Of a DNA stretch of 64,000 bases, positions 38,079 through 46,561 are shown one piece after another. Both the position numbers and the translations under genes were made by a program. Under the pieces are notes generated by a model. The model ran no database searches. It worked only from the letters and a program-made list of their open reading frames with translations, and was not told where the DNA came from. This stretch comes from Armatimonadota bacterium (GTDB lineage Bacteria > Armatimonadota > HRBIN16). The stretch lies in contig BPGT01000007.1 in assembly GCA_026003175.1 (NCBI GenBank), forward strand, positions 56,057 to 120,056. The letters are read 5' to 3'. The stretch's first letter is position 1. Each line of letters opens with the position of its first letter.

Positions 38079-39104
38079 ATGCCAGATACTGTGCTGTATC
38101 GCTTGCATTTCCGCTCTCCCCTGCACATCGGCGAACGGGGCGTAGGGCTAGAGGAGACACGTACCAGCGTGCCCGCCGATACCCTCTTCAGCGCGCTCTG
38201 CTCCGCTTGGCGGTGGTTGTACGGGGCAGACTCGTTGCAAGCGGAACTGCTTGCCCCCTTTGCGGATGGTCAAAGTCCGCCCTTCCTGCTCTCTTCTGCC
38301 TTCCCCTTTGCAGGCGAGATGCTCTTCTTCCCCAAGCCCATTGTCAGCCTATCTCCCCCCAAGGAGGAGTACCCTAAAAAGTTGAGAGCGGTGCAATACT
38401 GGTCACAGTCGGTGTTCACGAGATGGTTGCAGGGACAACTGACCGATTCAGACTACGAATCGTTAGAGGGAGAAGAAGAACCTCTGTTCTGGTTGCTGGA
38501 AGAGGAGCGGAAAGCGCTCGAGCCGTTCCGCGATGGGGAGACGGGCAGCGTGCGCCTATGGCAGGAACATGTGGTTCCGCGTGTCACCCTGGACCGTATT
38601 ACCTCTGCCTCGCAAATCTGGTTTTTCGGGCAGGTCGCTTTCCGCAAAGGTGCCGGATTATGGTGCGCCATCCGATACCGTGATACCGCGTTGCGCTCGC
38701 GCCTGGAAGCCTGCCTGCGCCTGCTGGGCGACAGCGGTTTAGGCGGCGAGCGAGGAGCAGGGTTCGGACTCTTTGAGGTCAGCGTGGTGGAGGGCGTCTC
38801 CCTGCCCGAAGCACAAGGTGCGGAGTACATGGTTACTCTCTCACCCTGCTGTCCGGACGGCGCACAGTGGAACGCCCTGCTCGATACTCGATGTGCGTAC
38901 GACCTGCTGCCGCGTCGTGGGTGGATTGGTTCTCCCGAAGCGGGGAACCTGCGGCGGAAGACGGTATGGATGCTCAGAGAGGGCGCTGTACTGCGCAACG
39001 CAGGGGGCACAGGCGTTGGCAGACTGGTCAACGTCAAACCGGACCCCTGTCCACATGATGTCTGGCGCTATGGATACGCATTTCCGCTGGGGGTGAACCT
39101 CTGA
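38079..39104 (+). CDS. csm4: Type III-A subunit Csm4
   Basis: A 341-aa RAMP protein that holds the crRNA 5' handle and contacts Cas10. The N-terminus (YRLHFRSPLHIGERGVGLEE) and the PADTLFSALCSAWR motif are typical, as is the Gly-rich GDSGLGGERGAGFG. It begins 5 bp after csm3 and overlaps csm5 by one base. Confidence 0.92.
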   Translation: MPDTVLYRLHFRSPLHIGERGVGLEETRTSVPADTLFSALCSAWRWLYGADSLQAELLAPFADGQSPPFLLSSAFPFAGEMLFFPKPIVSLSPPKEEYPKKLRAVQYWSQSVFTRWLQGQLTDSDYESLEGEEEPLFWLLEEERKALEPFRDGETGSVRLWQEHVVPRVTLDRITSASQIWFFGQVAFRKGAGLWCAIRYRDTALRSRLEACLRLLGDSGLGGERGAGFGLFEVSVVEGVSLPEAQGAEYMVTLSPCCPDGAQWNALLDTRCAYDLLPRRGWIGSPEAGNLRRKTVWMLREGAVLRNAGGTGVGRLVNVKPDPCPHDVWRYGYAFPLGVNL

Positions 39105-40447
39105 TGGGCAGCACCACTTACCGATTGACCTGCCTCAGCCCGGTGCATATCGGCACAGGGCAACAGTGGAGCAAGTTCGACGGCGCATATCACGAGGGGC
39201 GATGGTATGTTGTAGACCTTGATAAGGTGTTCGCGCTGGGCGTAGACGGCAACGAGCTGGCTCAGGCGATGGGCAGTGGGGCGTTCTCGTGGACGGAATG
39301 GTTGCGCGGTCGGCGCATCAGCCCCGAGCAGGTAGCGCTCTACAGCCTGCCGTGTGCGCAGCCACCGGGCGAGGTGTACATTCGGGAAGGCATCAAAGAC
39401 GTGTACCTGCGCCCATACATCCCGGCTACCACCCTGAAAGGAGCCATCCGCACCGCGATAGTGTGGTACCTACTGCGCCATGATGAGCAGGCGAAAGCGT
39501 TCGCCCGCCGCTACCTGATACTGGCAGTATATGCGAAGGATATCGGGCAGATAGTGAATCGTCTGGCGAAGGGTAATCGGCAGGCAGAAGAAGACCCGCA
39601 GCTGCACCTTCGCGCCATCCGTGAAGCGTTAGAGTTGGACGATACGCAGGAGGCCGAAGTCTTCCTGCAAACGCTTTACCGCGCTCTGGGCAAGCACCTG
39701 GAAGGAGCCAGAAGAGGGGACCGGCACGAGCGTGTAAGGATGCGTGACATCAGAGATCTGGGTAGTGATAGAAGATTCCTCGCACTGCCAGTGGAACGGT
39801 ACTTGCTGGGTAAAGACCCCAATCACGACCTGCTGCGCGTCTTGCAGGTGGGCGACAGCGAAACCACCAGCCTTGAACAGATGGAGGTGGGGCTGGTATG
39901 GACGTACCACCTGGACAGTAGTGGCAAGCTACAACCCAAGCGCGAGCAGGGTATGGAGTACAGATCTCTGGCGGAGTGGCTCAAGCCGGAAACCGGTGTA
40001 CGCCTCTCACTGCGCATTGATGAAAACCTTTTCAGCGAACAGGCGAACAAGGTGCTGCGGTTCCATGAAGCGCAGAAGCAGGCGATTCACCGCCTGCCCG
40101 AAGTGTGCAACCGCTACGCGCAGGCAGTGATCGAGCGACAGAGGACGTACGCTGCGCAACACCATCAACCGCAGCTGCAGGAGTTTTACGAGCGGCTCCG
40201 GCAAAAGTTGAACGGTCTGCCCGATGGCGCGCTACTGCTGAACATCGGCTGGGGCGGCGGGTGGGAAGCTAAAACGGTAGGGGATATCGTGCAGGAGATA
40301 CTGCGCGATGACCAGCTGGGCGAGAACCCACAGAAAGGCAATATCAACCCCGATGCTCCCTTCCCGGAAACCCGTCTGGTGGGGTATCAGGGCGGTGCCG
40401 CAGCATACCCGCTGGGTTGGGTGCTGCTGGAGCCGGTTAGGGGATAG
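39104..40447 (+). CDS. csm5: Type III-A subunit Csm5
   Basis: A 447-aa RAMP protein at the crRNA 3' end of the Csm complex. Seen: TCLSPVHIGTGQQW at the start, YIPATTLKGAIRTAI near residue 110 and an end with WGGGWEAKTVGD. It is the last gene of the type III-A operon. A tRNA gene and the island start about 100 bp later. Confidence 0.92.
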   Translation: MGSTTYRLTCLSPVHIGTGQQWSKFDGAYHEGRWYVVDLDKVFALGVDGNELAQAMGSGAFSWTEWLRGRRISPEQVALYSLPCAQPPGEVYIREGIKDVYLRPYIPATTLKGAIRTAIVWYLLRHDEQAKAFARRYLILAVYAKDIGQIVNRLAKGNRQAEEDPQLHLRAIREALELDDTQEAEVFLQTLYRALGKHLEGARRGDRHERVRMRDIRDLGSDRRFLALPVERYLLGKDPNHDLLRVLQVGDSETTSLEQMEVGLVWTYHLDSSGKLQPKREQGMEYRSLAEWLKPETGVRLSLRIDENLFSEQANKVLRFHEAQKQAIHRLPEVCNRYAQAVIERQRTYAAQHHQPQLQEFYERLRQKLNGLPDGALLLNIGWGGGWEAKTVGDIVQEILRDDQLGENPQKGNINPDAPFPETRLVGYQGGAAAYPLGWVLLEPVRG

Positions 40448-40520
40448 GATGCCCTGCGGTATGGGGGCTTTCCGGAACGTTTTTTGCCGTCAAGAAAACC
40501 TGTGCCCAGAGAAGTTGTGG

Positions 40521-40526
40521 TATAAT
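40521..40526 (+). promoter_or_regulatory. -10 box of tRNA-Pro gene
   Basis: A perfect TATAAT lies 24 bases before the tRNA. No good -35 is seen at the right distance. The sequence around it (TTGTGGTATAATA) recurs at the right end of the island at 63858-63870. Confidence 0.5.
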
Positions 40527-40550
40527 AGGATACGGCGAGGCGAATGGTGT

Positions 40551-40627
40551 CGGGGTGTGGCGCAGTTTGGTAGCGCGCCTGGATGGGGGCCAGGAGGTCA
40601 GCGGTTCAAGTCCGCTCACCCCGACCA
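40551..40627 (+). tRNA. tRNA-Pro (GGG)
   Basis: A complete 77-nt tRNA. The acceptor stem CGGGGTG pairs with CACCCCG, followed by A and an encoded CCA. The anticodon stem CCTGG/CCAGG closes the loop ATGGGGG, giving anticodon GGG. Its 3' 46 bases are the attachment site of the downstream island. Confidence 0.95.
40582..40627. repeat. Left attachment site (attL) in tRNA-Pro 3' half
   Basis: Bases from GATGGGGGCC in the anticodon loop to the terminal CCA. The identical sequence at 63921-63966 is the right copy. Confidence 0.88.
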
Positions 40628-40674
40628 TACTACATATTGTGGTCAACAAGTGAGATAAATACCACATGTAGTAT
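40627..40674. other. Inverted repeat next to attL
   Basis: ATACTACATATTGTGGT and ACCACATGTAGTAT form a 14-bp interrupted inverted repeat immediately inside the island. It could end tRNA transcription or bind a recombination protein. Confidence 0.4.
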
Positions 40675-40697
40675 CCCCCAAACCCTGCAGATTCGGG

Positions 40698-40760
40698 ACC
40701 AGGTGGTCAGATCAGCCCGTTTTAAGCACGGACAGACCTCGTAACCAGGTGGTCAGTTCC
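40698..40760 (+). promoter_or_regulatory. Two direct copies of ACCAGGTGGTCAG (possible integrase arm sites)
   Basis: ACCAGGTGGTCAG occurs at 40698-40710 and 40744-40756. The second extends to CAGGTGGTCAGTTCC (40746-40760), whose exact 15-bp reverse complement lies at the other island end, 63830-63844. The placement near both ends suits integrase or excisionase binding. The rest of 40761-41106 shows no convincing gene. Confidence 0.55.
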
Positions 40761-41106
40761 CGCAAAATAGTTCTCCGCCGGCAAAGATTCTCCTGCAAGT
40801 GCGGCACCATTTGATGCGAGCATTCCTATCTATCTCCTTTGGTGAATCGGTCTGAGATTGAGGTATACCAGGAGCACTCAAAACCAGCTCGCTCTGGATG
40901 CAACATAGGATTCGCTTCTCGTCTCCAACTCTCTCGTTGCCGTGTTCTGTTTGTCTAGGGACGCATCTACCGCCTCCCCAACTTTTATGCCCAGCACCGG
41001 CACTGAATGCCCCCTGTTCCACTATCTATCTCCAGTGGTGAGGGAAATCATGCATCGTCAGGACGAGACCAGGTTTAGCGAGTTCTACAGCCTTCGGGAG
41101 GTAACG

Positions 41107-42546
41107 ATGAACATACACTGTACCTTCACCGTCGGCAAACGCCGTGTAAAGACCATGCGTGTAGAGGAGGGACTGCCCTATGAGCATTTGATAGAAGCCC
41201 TCCAGCGCGATATGAACGTGAAGGTCTCGGTATTCTCCGAGGATATTATAGGCGCACTCTACGAGCATCCCGTCCACGCCGATATCGTGTGTCCTGCGCA
41301 CCTCAAACTGTTCCTGCTGGAGCAGCAGCAACTCTTCCAGGCTGTAAAGCCTTGCGCAACCTTCCCCGACGCCTCGCAGGTGCTGAAGGAGCATCTCCGT
41401 CAACAAATCGAGGACAGACTGGAGTACGAGATCCGACGTGATGAATACGCCTTACGGGAAGCGAACCGACTGGGCATCTCTGACGTTTCAGGGATGCTGA
41501 AGTACATTGAAGCCCGAATAGGCAGTCTGGACAGGTACAACGGCGAGACGATAGTAAAACTCTTCCGCAACCTGTTGCTGGTAGATCGGATAGAACGCCG
41601 CAACCCGCACCTGCACATGATGGAGTTCATCCAGTCCAGCAAGCATATCGCCGTGATGTCGTTGGGATACGTGTCCGCACGGGCAGATGTGCTCAATCCA
41701 TACACCGAGCAGGACAGGTTGTATCTTGTCCCGGAGTATCCGTTTATACACAACTGGTTCAGCTATTCCTCCGTATTCTATCCGCAGGGCGATAACGGTT
41801 TAAGGGTCTACCTGCGCCCGTACTGGCAGCAGAGCGGAGATGGGGTTACCGTGCAGCTGGCTCGTCCGTTGCCTCTGGAGCCCGCTGAGATGTTCCCCTG
41901 TCTGGAGTACGAGCTGCAGGATGGTCGTCTGTTCGTCAACGGGCAGGCGGTGCAGGTGTCGGACACGGTTCCGATGGACATCCCCTACGACGGTCGTGAG
42001 ATAGACCTGGTAGTTCCCATCCCCAGTGCGGACACTCTGGACCTGATGACGGGCGTCCAGATAGATTTTGAGCAATACCAGAGCTACGACCAGTTCGAAC
42101 AGGCTGGTTATCCGGTCCGGTTGAGGTTAGAGAGCCCGATGCAGGTGCTGTATGCGCTGGACAGGCTGGCGACCATGTTAATCAGCGGTATGTTCATCAC
42201 CGGTCGGGAGTTCGAGGTGGATGACGGGAAAGGCGGTAGAGTGGAACGGAGGTACACGCACCGCTGGACGCTGGCTTCGTTGCTCAACCAGCTTCTGGTA
42301 CAGGTGTATCCGCCCCGTACCCTCAACGAGCTCGTTTATCGGCTGCTGGTGATGCGTAACAGGTTCCGTGACCGTTCGCCGTGGGAGAGCGTCACGGTGG
42401 ACGGTTACCGGGACGGTCTGGCGATAGTGAAGGAGATGAGTCGCAGCTTCCCGACGCTGGATGGTTACCTCAGGGAGCGACGCGCCCTGTGCGCCGCCGT
42501 GGGGTGGGATGTGAGCACAAAACTTCCGGGAATGTTCCGGCTATAG
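41107..42546 (+). CDS. Hypothetical island protein, 479 aa
   Basis: I do not recognise this protein. The chosen ATG at 41107 has GGGAGG six bases upstream, ahead of MNIHCTFTVGKRRVK; a longer frame upstream looks non-coding. It is soluble, mixed alpha/beta, with a basic start, a helical middle (EHLRQQIEDRLEYEIRRDEYALREA, read in parts, about residues 95-125) and a beta-rich second half. There is no signal peptide or membrane span. It is first of the plus-strand island genes, upstream of the first RNA-like element and the primase, which may point to replication or regulation. Confidence 0.6.
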   Translation: MNIHCTFTVGKRRVKTMRVEEGLPYEHLIEALQRDMNVKVSVFSEDIIGALYEHPVHADIVCPAHLKLFLLEQQQLFQAVKPCATFPDASQVLKEHLRQQIEDRLEYEIRRDEYALREANRLGISDVSGMLKYIEARIGSLDRYNGETIVKLFRNLLLVDRIERRNPHLHMMEFIQSSKHIAVMSLGYVSARADVLNPYTEQDRLYLVPEYPFIHNWFSYSSVFYPQGDNGLRVYLRPYWQQSGDGVTVQLARPLPLEPAEMFPCLEYELQDGRLFVNGQAVQVSDTVPMDIPYDGREIDLVVPIPSADTLDLMTGVQIDFEQYQSYDQFEQAGYPVRLRLESPMQVLYALDRLATMLISGMFITGREFEVDDGKGGRVERRYTHRWTLASLLNQLLVQVYPPRTLNELVYRLLVMRNRFRDRSPWESVTVDGYRDGLAIVKEMSRSFPTLDGYLRERRALCAAVGWDVSTKLPGMFRL

Positions 42547-42660
42547 CGGTACCATTCCCACGCCTCAAGACTATCTCTATCAAGTGGTAGGCGGGGCAAG
42601 CGCCTCTAGGTATCCGTGACGGGGCGCTGTGCGATTACTGGGTTCAAACCTTCCGCCCGC

Positions 42661-42776
42661 GGCGCCGTCGGGCTGGAGATTGTGGTTGAGTTGACGGCGC
42701 ACGCTCCTTCTGGTTGGCGGGCTGGTGGTAGGCTCCCAACCGACCGCCAGCCCGGGTCGCCGGGCACCGGAAGGAG
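42661..42776 (+). ncRNA. Structured RNA-like element, copy A
   Basis: Stem P1: GCGCCGTC (42662-42669) with GACGGCGC (42693-42700). Stem P2: CTCCTTCTGGT (42704-42714) with ACCGGAAGGAG (42766-42776). Inside P2, stem P3: GGGCTGGTGG (42719-42728) with CCGCCAGCCC (42744-42753). The P1 loop holds GGAGATTGTGGTTGAG. Two further copies follow with different stem sequences but the same pairing. It lies 54 bp before a small gene. Confidence 0.65.
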
Positions 42777-42830
42777 TGGTAACAACAAGCTCGGCAGCGA
42801 CCAAAACGAGACCGAAAGGAGTGGACAGCA

Positions 42831-43193
42831 ATGAGGCGCAAAAGGCTTACGAAGCAGACAACGGATCACAACGAGCAGCGGGAAGTACAACAGGGCGTAC
42901 GATGCAAGGTTGTATACCTGCCATCGGAGGGGTCTGTGGCAGCCAAGTTCTGGATAACGGGTGTGGAATCCGGGCAGATCGTTGAACGCACACCGATACG
43001 GGTGACTTATGCACAACCGGAGCGGAAGGTGGAATCCGGTCCGATACGGGTCGTGTATGCACAACCCGAGCAGAACACGGAAGTCGTGCAGAGGCGGTAC
43101 ATCATCACCAACCTGCCACCGCGTCCACCGTGGGCTTGCAGCGGGTACGGCTTCTTGATAAGGACGAACAACGACAAGCAGCAAGAGCAGTAG
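42831..43193 (+). CDS. Hypothetical island protein, 120 aa, with internal repeat
   Basis: An unrecognised 120-aa protein with a good AAAGGAG site before its ATG. It has a basic N-terminus and a short internal duplication, TPIRVTYAQPERKVES then GPIRVVYAQPEQNTEV, suggesting repeated beta strands. It sits between RNA-like copies A and B. Confidence 0.55.
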   Translation: MRRKRLTKQTTDHNEQREVQQGVRCKVVYLPSEGSVAAKFWITGVESGQIVERTPIRVTYAQPERKVESGPIRVVYAQPEQNTEVVQRRYIITNLPPRPPWACSGYGFLIRTNNDKQQEQ

Positions 43194-43214
43194 AGTTTCT
43201 GGACTTCGCGACGC

Positions 43215-43305
43215 GGCGCCGTCGTCGCGGAGATTGTGGTTGAGGTGAACGGCGCCACTCCTTTCTGTGTGACGGGCTGGCTGGAATGGGGGGTCCAGCT
43301 AGCCC
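43215..43305 (+). ncRNA. Structured RNA-like element, copy B (truncated)
   Basis: P1: GGCGCCGT (43215-43222) with ACGGCGCC (43249-43256). P3: GGGCTGGCTGGA (43274-43285) with TCCAGCTAGCCC (43294-43305). The P1 loop has the full conserved core GGAGATTGTGGTTGAGGTGA. The 3' half of P2 is missing after P3, and no gene follows before copy C. Confidence 0.6.
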
Positions 43306-43382
43306 GGGACCTGGTAGAGCGATGCAGACACACAGGCTGCCAATAAGTTTATCGGAATGGATTTTGAGACTTCAGCACTCGG

Positions 43383-43495
43383 GCGCCGTGGTGTTGGAGA
43401 TTTGTTTGAGGTGAACGGCGCACCTCCTTCGGTGCGGGGCGGATGGAGGGTCCGCCAACCAACCGTCCGCCCCGGTGTCGGGCGCACCGGAGGAG
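43383..43495 (+). ncRNA. Structured RNA-like element, copy C
   Basis: P1: GCGCCGT (43383-43389) with ACGGCGC (43415-43421). P2: CTCCTTCGGTGC (43424-43435) with GCACCGGAGGAG (43484-43495), 12 bp. P3: GGGGCGGATGG (43436-43446) with CCGTCCGCCCC (43463-43473). It ends 46 bases before the GTG start of the primase gene, which has its own AAGGAGG, so the P2 strand is not the ribosome site. Confidence 0.65.
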
Positions 43496-43541
43496 TAGCC
43501 TACAGCCCGACCGACACCAATTCCGAAGGAGGTTGTGAGAC

Positions 43542-45983
43542 GTGCCTACACAATCTATTCACGCTCATCTCGACCGAATCCTGCAAACTCTGCAGAACGT
43601 CAAGCAGACCGGGCAAGACCGCTGGATGGCGAGCTGCCCATGCCACGATGACCGCAATCCATCCCTGCGCATCACCGCCAAGGACGGCAAACTGCTGGTC
43701 AAGTGCCACGCAGGTTGTGACCAGGCAACAGTCTGGAAGCGTGTACTTGAACTGGCAGGGCTGGACGGCTATACCACATACCGCAAGAACGGTAAGAACG
43801 GACACAGCGAGAACGAGAGGGGACACGCCAGGAACGGTGATAGCAGTTCTACGAACGGCGGAAAGCCACGTCCGGAGGTACGCGAACCAGAACAGACACC
43901 ACCACAAGAGACCATCCCGCAACAAGCAGAGACTGAACCTGTGGCACAGGTAGAACAGGTATCACAGGCGGAACCGGTAGAGCAGTCTGAGGATGAAGGC
44001 ATCACGCTGGCACAACTGGCGGAAGAGAAACACCTGCCGGTGGAATTCCTGCAAGCCCTGGGCGTTGAAGGCTACGTAGACAAGTCCAGGAAGCCACGTG
44101 TCCGCATCCCCTACTACGACCACGAAGGAACAGAGATAGCCACCCGTCTGCGGATGAACCTGCGCGGTCCACAACGGTTCAAGTGGACGCGCGGCAGTAA
44201 ACCCACTCTCTACGGACTGTGGAAGCTTCATGAAGCGCAGGAAGCAGGCTTCGTGGTTATCGTGGAAGGCGAATCCGACTGCTGGACGCTCTGGTTCGCC
44301 GGAATCCCCGCCGTCGGCGTACCAGGCAAGACCTTGTGGAAGACCGCCTTCAAGGACTACCTGCAAGGATTGAAGGTCTACATCTGGCAAGAGCCGGACG
44401 CGCAGGAGTTCGGAATACGAATAGGACAGGATTTACCGGACGCCTTCATCATCCGCGCCAACGGGACACCGTTCAAGGATCCAAGCGATGCGTTCGTCGC
44501 GCTGGGACTTGAGCGGTTCAAAGTGTGGATGCAAGAGCAACTGGATAGGGCAGAACCGGTAGCAGACATCATCAGACGCTTGCGGGATGAAGAGATCGCA
44601 TACCTCCATGAACGAGTTAAACCCTTACTGGAGCACCCAGACCCGCTGGAACTGGTCAAACAAGAACTCGCCAGCCTGTATGCAGGCGATTACACTCCAG
44701 CACTGGTAACATACTTGTCAGCGACCACAAGATTGCTTCCCGCAGGACGTGGTAACATGCCCGCACACCTGCTGCTGTGGGGAAGTCCATCCGCAGGTAA
44801 GAGCGCGGCTATCAACGCCGCACTGGAGCTGATGCCGGAAGAAGCATACGTGCGGTATGACGCCGCAACATCACGAGTAGTAGTGTACACCGACGCAGAC
44901 TTGCGTCACAGGGCAGTGATTATGAGCGAAGCCGACTCCATCCCACGTGGAACAGAGAACCCTGCCGCCAGCGTCATGCGGTCGTTCCTGCAGGAAGGCA
45001 GGCTGATCTACGAATGCGTGGTGCAGGCGGCGGACGGTTCATTCCGCACAGAACGCATCCAGAAGGAAGGACCGAGCGTGCTGATAACTTCGTCCACCGT
45101 CCGACTGGAAGCACAACTGGACAGCAGGATGTTCTCATTCCCCGTGCGTGATGATGCTGGACAGATTAGCGCTGCCATCAACGCCATCTGTGAGGCGCAA
45201 ACAACCAGAGACCACCGCACCGTCAATGAGATGCTGGTTGACTACCAGCGTTACCTGCAACTGCTTGCCCCGATTGAGGTGACCATACCCTGGGCACCAG
45301 CGTTCGCCAAATGCCTGCCACAATCGGCTGTGTCCACCCGCATCTTGCGCGACCTGCAGAAGCTGTTCAGCCTGGTCAAGGCGGTCGCCATCCTGAGGGG
45401 ACACAGGGAAGCCACCATTGACGATTACCGTGAAGTCTGGCGGTTGGCAGGCGATATGTACCAGGCATCAGCGGAAGGCGTTAGCGAACAGGTACGGCAG
45501 GTTGTAGAAGCAGTGCACCAGCTGCGGGCGGAACACGGGGAAGAAGCAACGGTCACCATCAACTCGGTAGCTAAACTTCTGGGCTTTCATTACGAGGTTG
45601 CCAAACGATACGTCCAGAGAGCATTGAATAAACGATGGCTCATCAACCGAGGCGGTAAAGGTGAGGTTCATGACCTGGTGATAGGCGAACCGCTGCCTGA
45701 TGAGGTGCAACTGCCTACGCCGGAGCAGGTGGAAGCCGCATGGAAGGGCAATCCAGAACCACCCGATGGGGAAGGAACTCACCTGATCCACAGGTCGATC
45801 CACATCGATCCACACCCGATCCAAGCAAGATCCATCCTGATCCACAGGGATCCACGCGTGGCGGAGGGCTATATGCATGACACACCCCCTGCGCAGGAAA
45901 TGGATGGGGTGGGTGATGTACTCATCCCCCCAAAAGGTGTGGATCACGTGGATCGTTCTGGATCAGGTGTGGATCGGGTGTGA
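43542..45983 (+). CDS. Primase/ATPase replication protein of the island
   Basis: An 813-aa protein likely to prime and drive island replication. Seen in order: a CHC2-type zinc finger (Cys32, Cys34 or His35, Cys55, Cys59: CPCHDDRNPSLRI and KCHAGC), a low-complexity Glu/Pro/Gln linker (about 80-150), a TOPRIM-like segment (VVIVEGESDCWTLWFAG, about residue 233), and an ATPase with Walker A GSPSAGKS (Lys420). A C-terminal helix-turn-helix-like part follows (about 670-720). The architecture recalls phage- and satellite-type primase-helicases such as P4 alpha. The GTG start has AAGGAGG nine bases upstream. Its last 60 codons carry the GATCCACA repeats. Confidence 0.75.
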   Translation: MPTQSIHAHLDRILQTLQNVKQTGQDRWMASCPCHDDRNPSLRITAKDGKLLVKCHAGCDQATVWKRVLELAGLDGYTTYRKNGKNGHSENERGHARNGDSSSTNGGKPRPEVREPEQTPPQETIPQQAETEPVAQVEQVSQAEPVEQSEDEGITLAQLAEEKHLPVEFLQALGVEGYVDKSRKPRVRIPYYDHEGTEIATRLRMNLRGPQRFKWTRGSKPTLYGLWKLHEAQEAGFVVIVEGESDCWTLWFAGIPAVGVPGKTLWKTAFKDYLQGLKVYIWQEPDAQEFGIRIGQDLPDAFIIRANGTPFKDPSDAFVALGLERFKVWMQEQLDRAEPVADIIRRLRDEEIAYLHERVKPLLEHPDPLELVKQELASLYAGDYTPALVTYLSATTRLLPAGRGNMPAHLLLWGSPSAGKSAAINAALELMPEEAYVRYDAATSRVVVYTDADLRHRAVIMSEADSIPRGTENPAASVMRSFLQEGRLIYECVVQAADGSFRTERIQKEGPSVLITSSTVRLEAQLDSRMFSFPVRDDAGQISAAINAICEAQTTRDHRTVNEMLVDYQRYLQLLAPIEVTIPWAPAFAKCLPQSAVSTRILRDLQKLFSLVKAVAILRGHREATIDDYREVWRLAGDMYQASAEGVSEQVRQVVEAVHQLRAEHGEEATVTINSVAKLLGFHYEVAKRYVQRALNKRWLINRGGKGEVHDLVIGEPLPDEVQLPTPEQVEAAWKGNPEPPDGEGTHLIHRSIHIDPHPIQARSILIHRDPRVAEGYMHDTPPAQEMDGVGDVLIPPKGVDHVDRSGSGVDRV
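45785..45975. repeat. Iteron-like GATCCACA cluster, candidate replication origin
   Basis: GATCCACA or one-to-two-base variants occur at 45785, 45797, 45807, 45818, 45829, 45839 and 45849 on the plus strand. The inverted form (TG/CG/CT)GGATC occurs at 45938, 45947, 45957 and 45968. The motif resembles part of a DnaA box (TTATCCACA). The cluster is within the end of the primase gene. Confidence 0.6.
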
Positions 45984-46016
45984 GCCGGTTGTGGGCCTGG
46001 TCTTGAGGAGGACGCT

Positions 46017-46556
46017 ATGGAGAACTGCACCTTCTCATGGTCGTACTTCGTTCTGATGGTTCTCAACGAGCTTGGTGAAGCGGACGCTACACTGAACGAG
46101 GAGTGGATATCACGGGAGTTGCGGGTTCCGCTGTCTGAAGTGCAGGAAGCTCTGAGGTATTTGAAGTCTGCAGGCAAGGCTGAGCAGGACTCGTATGGAG
46201 ACTGGTATCGCACCGTCCCGTCTGTGGATGAGGATACCTTCTCTGATTTGTTGAAGCGGGCGTTACACGACGTCAAGCGTGCTGGGGACACGCAAGTAGG
46301 TCTGGATGAGCTCGAGTCGTCGTTCCGTCCCCATCGTCCATCCGTTCGTGAGGTACTCGAGGCTTGCATCATGCGGTTACTCCCGCGCGAGCGTGATAGA
46401 TCCGGGGTGGCTGTTCACACCGAGGATTTGATGCACGCGCTGTCCCATGATTTCACCAACCTGTCCGAGGACGCCTTGTACATCGTTCTGTTGGATTTGA
46501 TGCGTCACCGGAAGGTAGGGTGGGGGCAGTCTTGTGGCTGGTTCAAGATTGTTTAA
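46017..46556 (+). CDS. Small, possibly winged-helix, island protein
   Basis: A 179-aa protein, mostly helical. The N-terminal half (LNELGEADATLNEEWISRELRVPLSEVQEAL, read in parts) looks like a winged-helix DNA-binding domain; the second half (VREVLEACIMRLLP ... LMRHRKVGWG) may be another. GAGGAGG lies before the ATG. It follows the primase closely and is last on this strand before the convergent terminator, so it may regulate replication. No family is firmly recognised. Confidence 0.55.
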   Translation: MENCTFSWSYFVLMVLNELGEADATLNEEWISRELRVPLSEVQEALRYLKSAGKAEQDSYGDWYRTVPSVDEDTFSDLLKRALHDVKRAGDTQVGLDELESSFRPHRPSVREVLEACIMRLLPRERDRSGVAVHTEDLMHALSHDFTNLSEDALYIVLLDLMRHRKVGWGQSCGWFKIV

Positions 46557-46561
46557 TCACC

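Noticed and set aside
40753-41022. Minus-strand frame of 89 residues ending with CRTC and CGN
   Set aside because: The zinc-like end is short, the rest looks non-coding and no ribosome site supports the start. A 33-codon frame from a nearby AAAGGAG site was also too short to call.
42640-42661. GGGTTCAAACC before RNA-like copy A, like a tRNA T-loop
   Set aside because: No acceptor, D or anticodon stems can be drawn around it.
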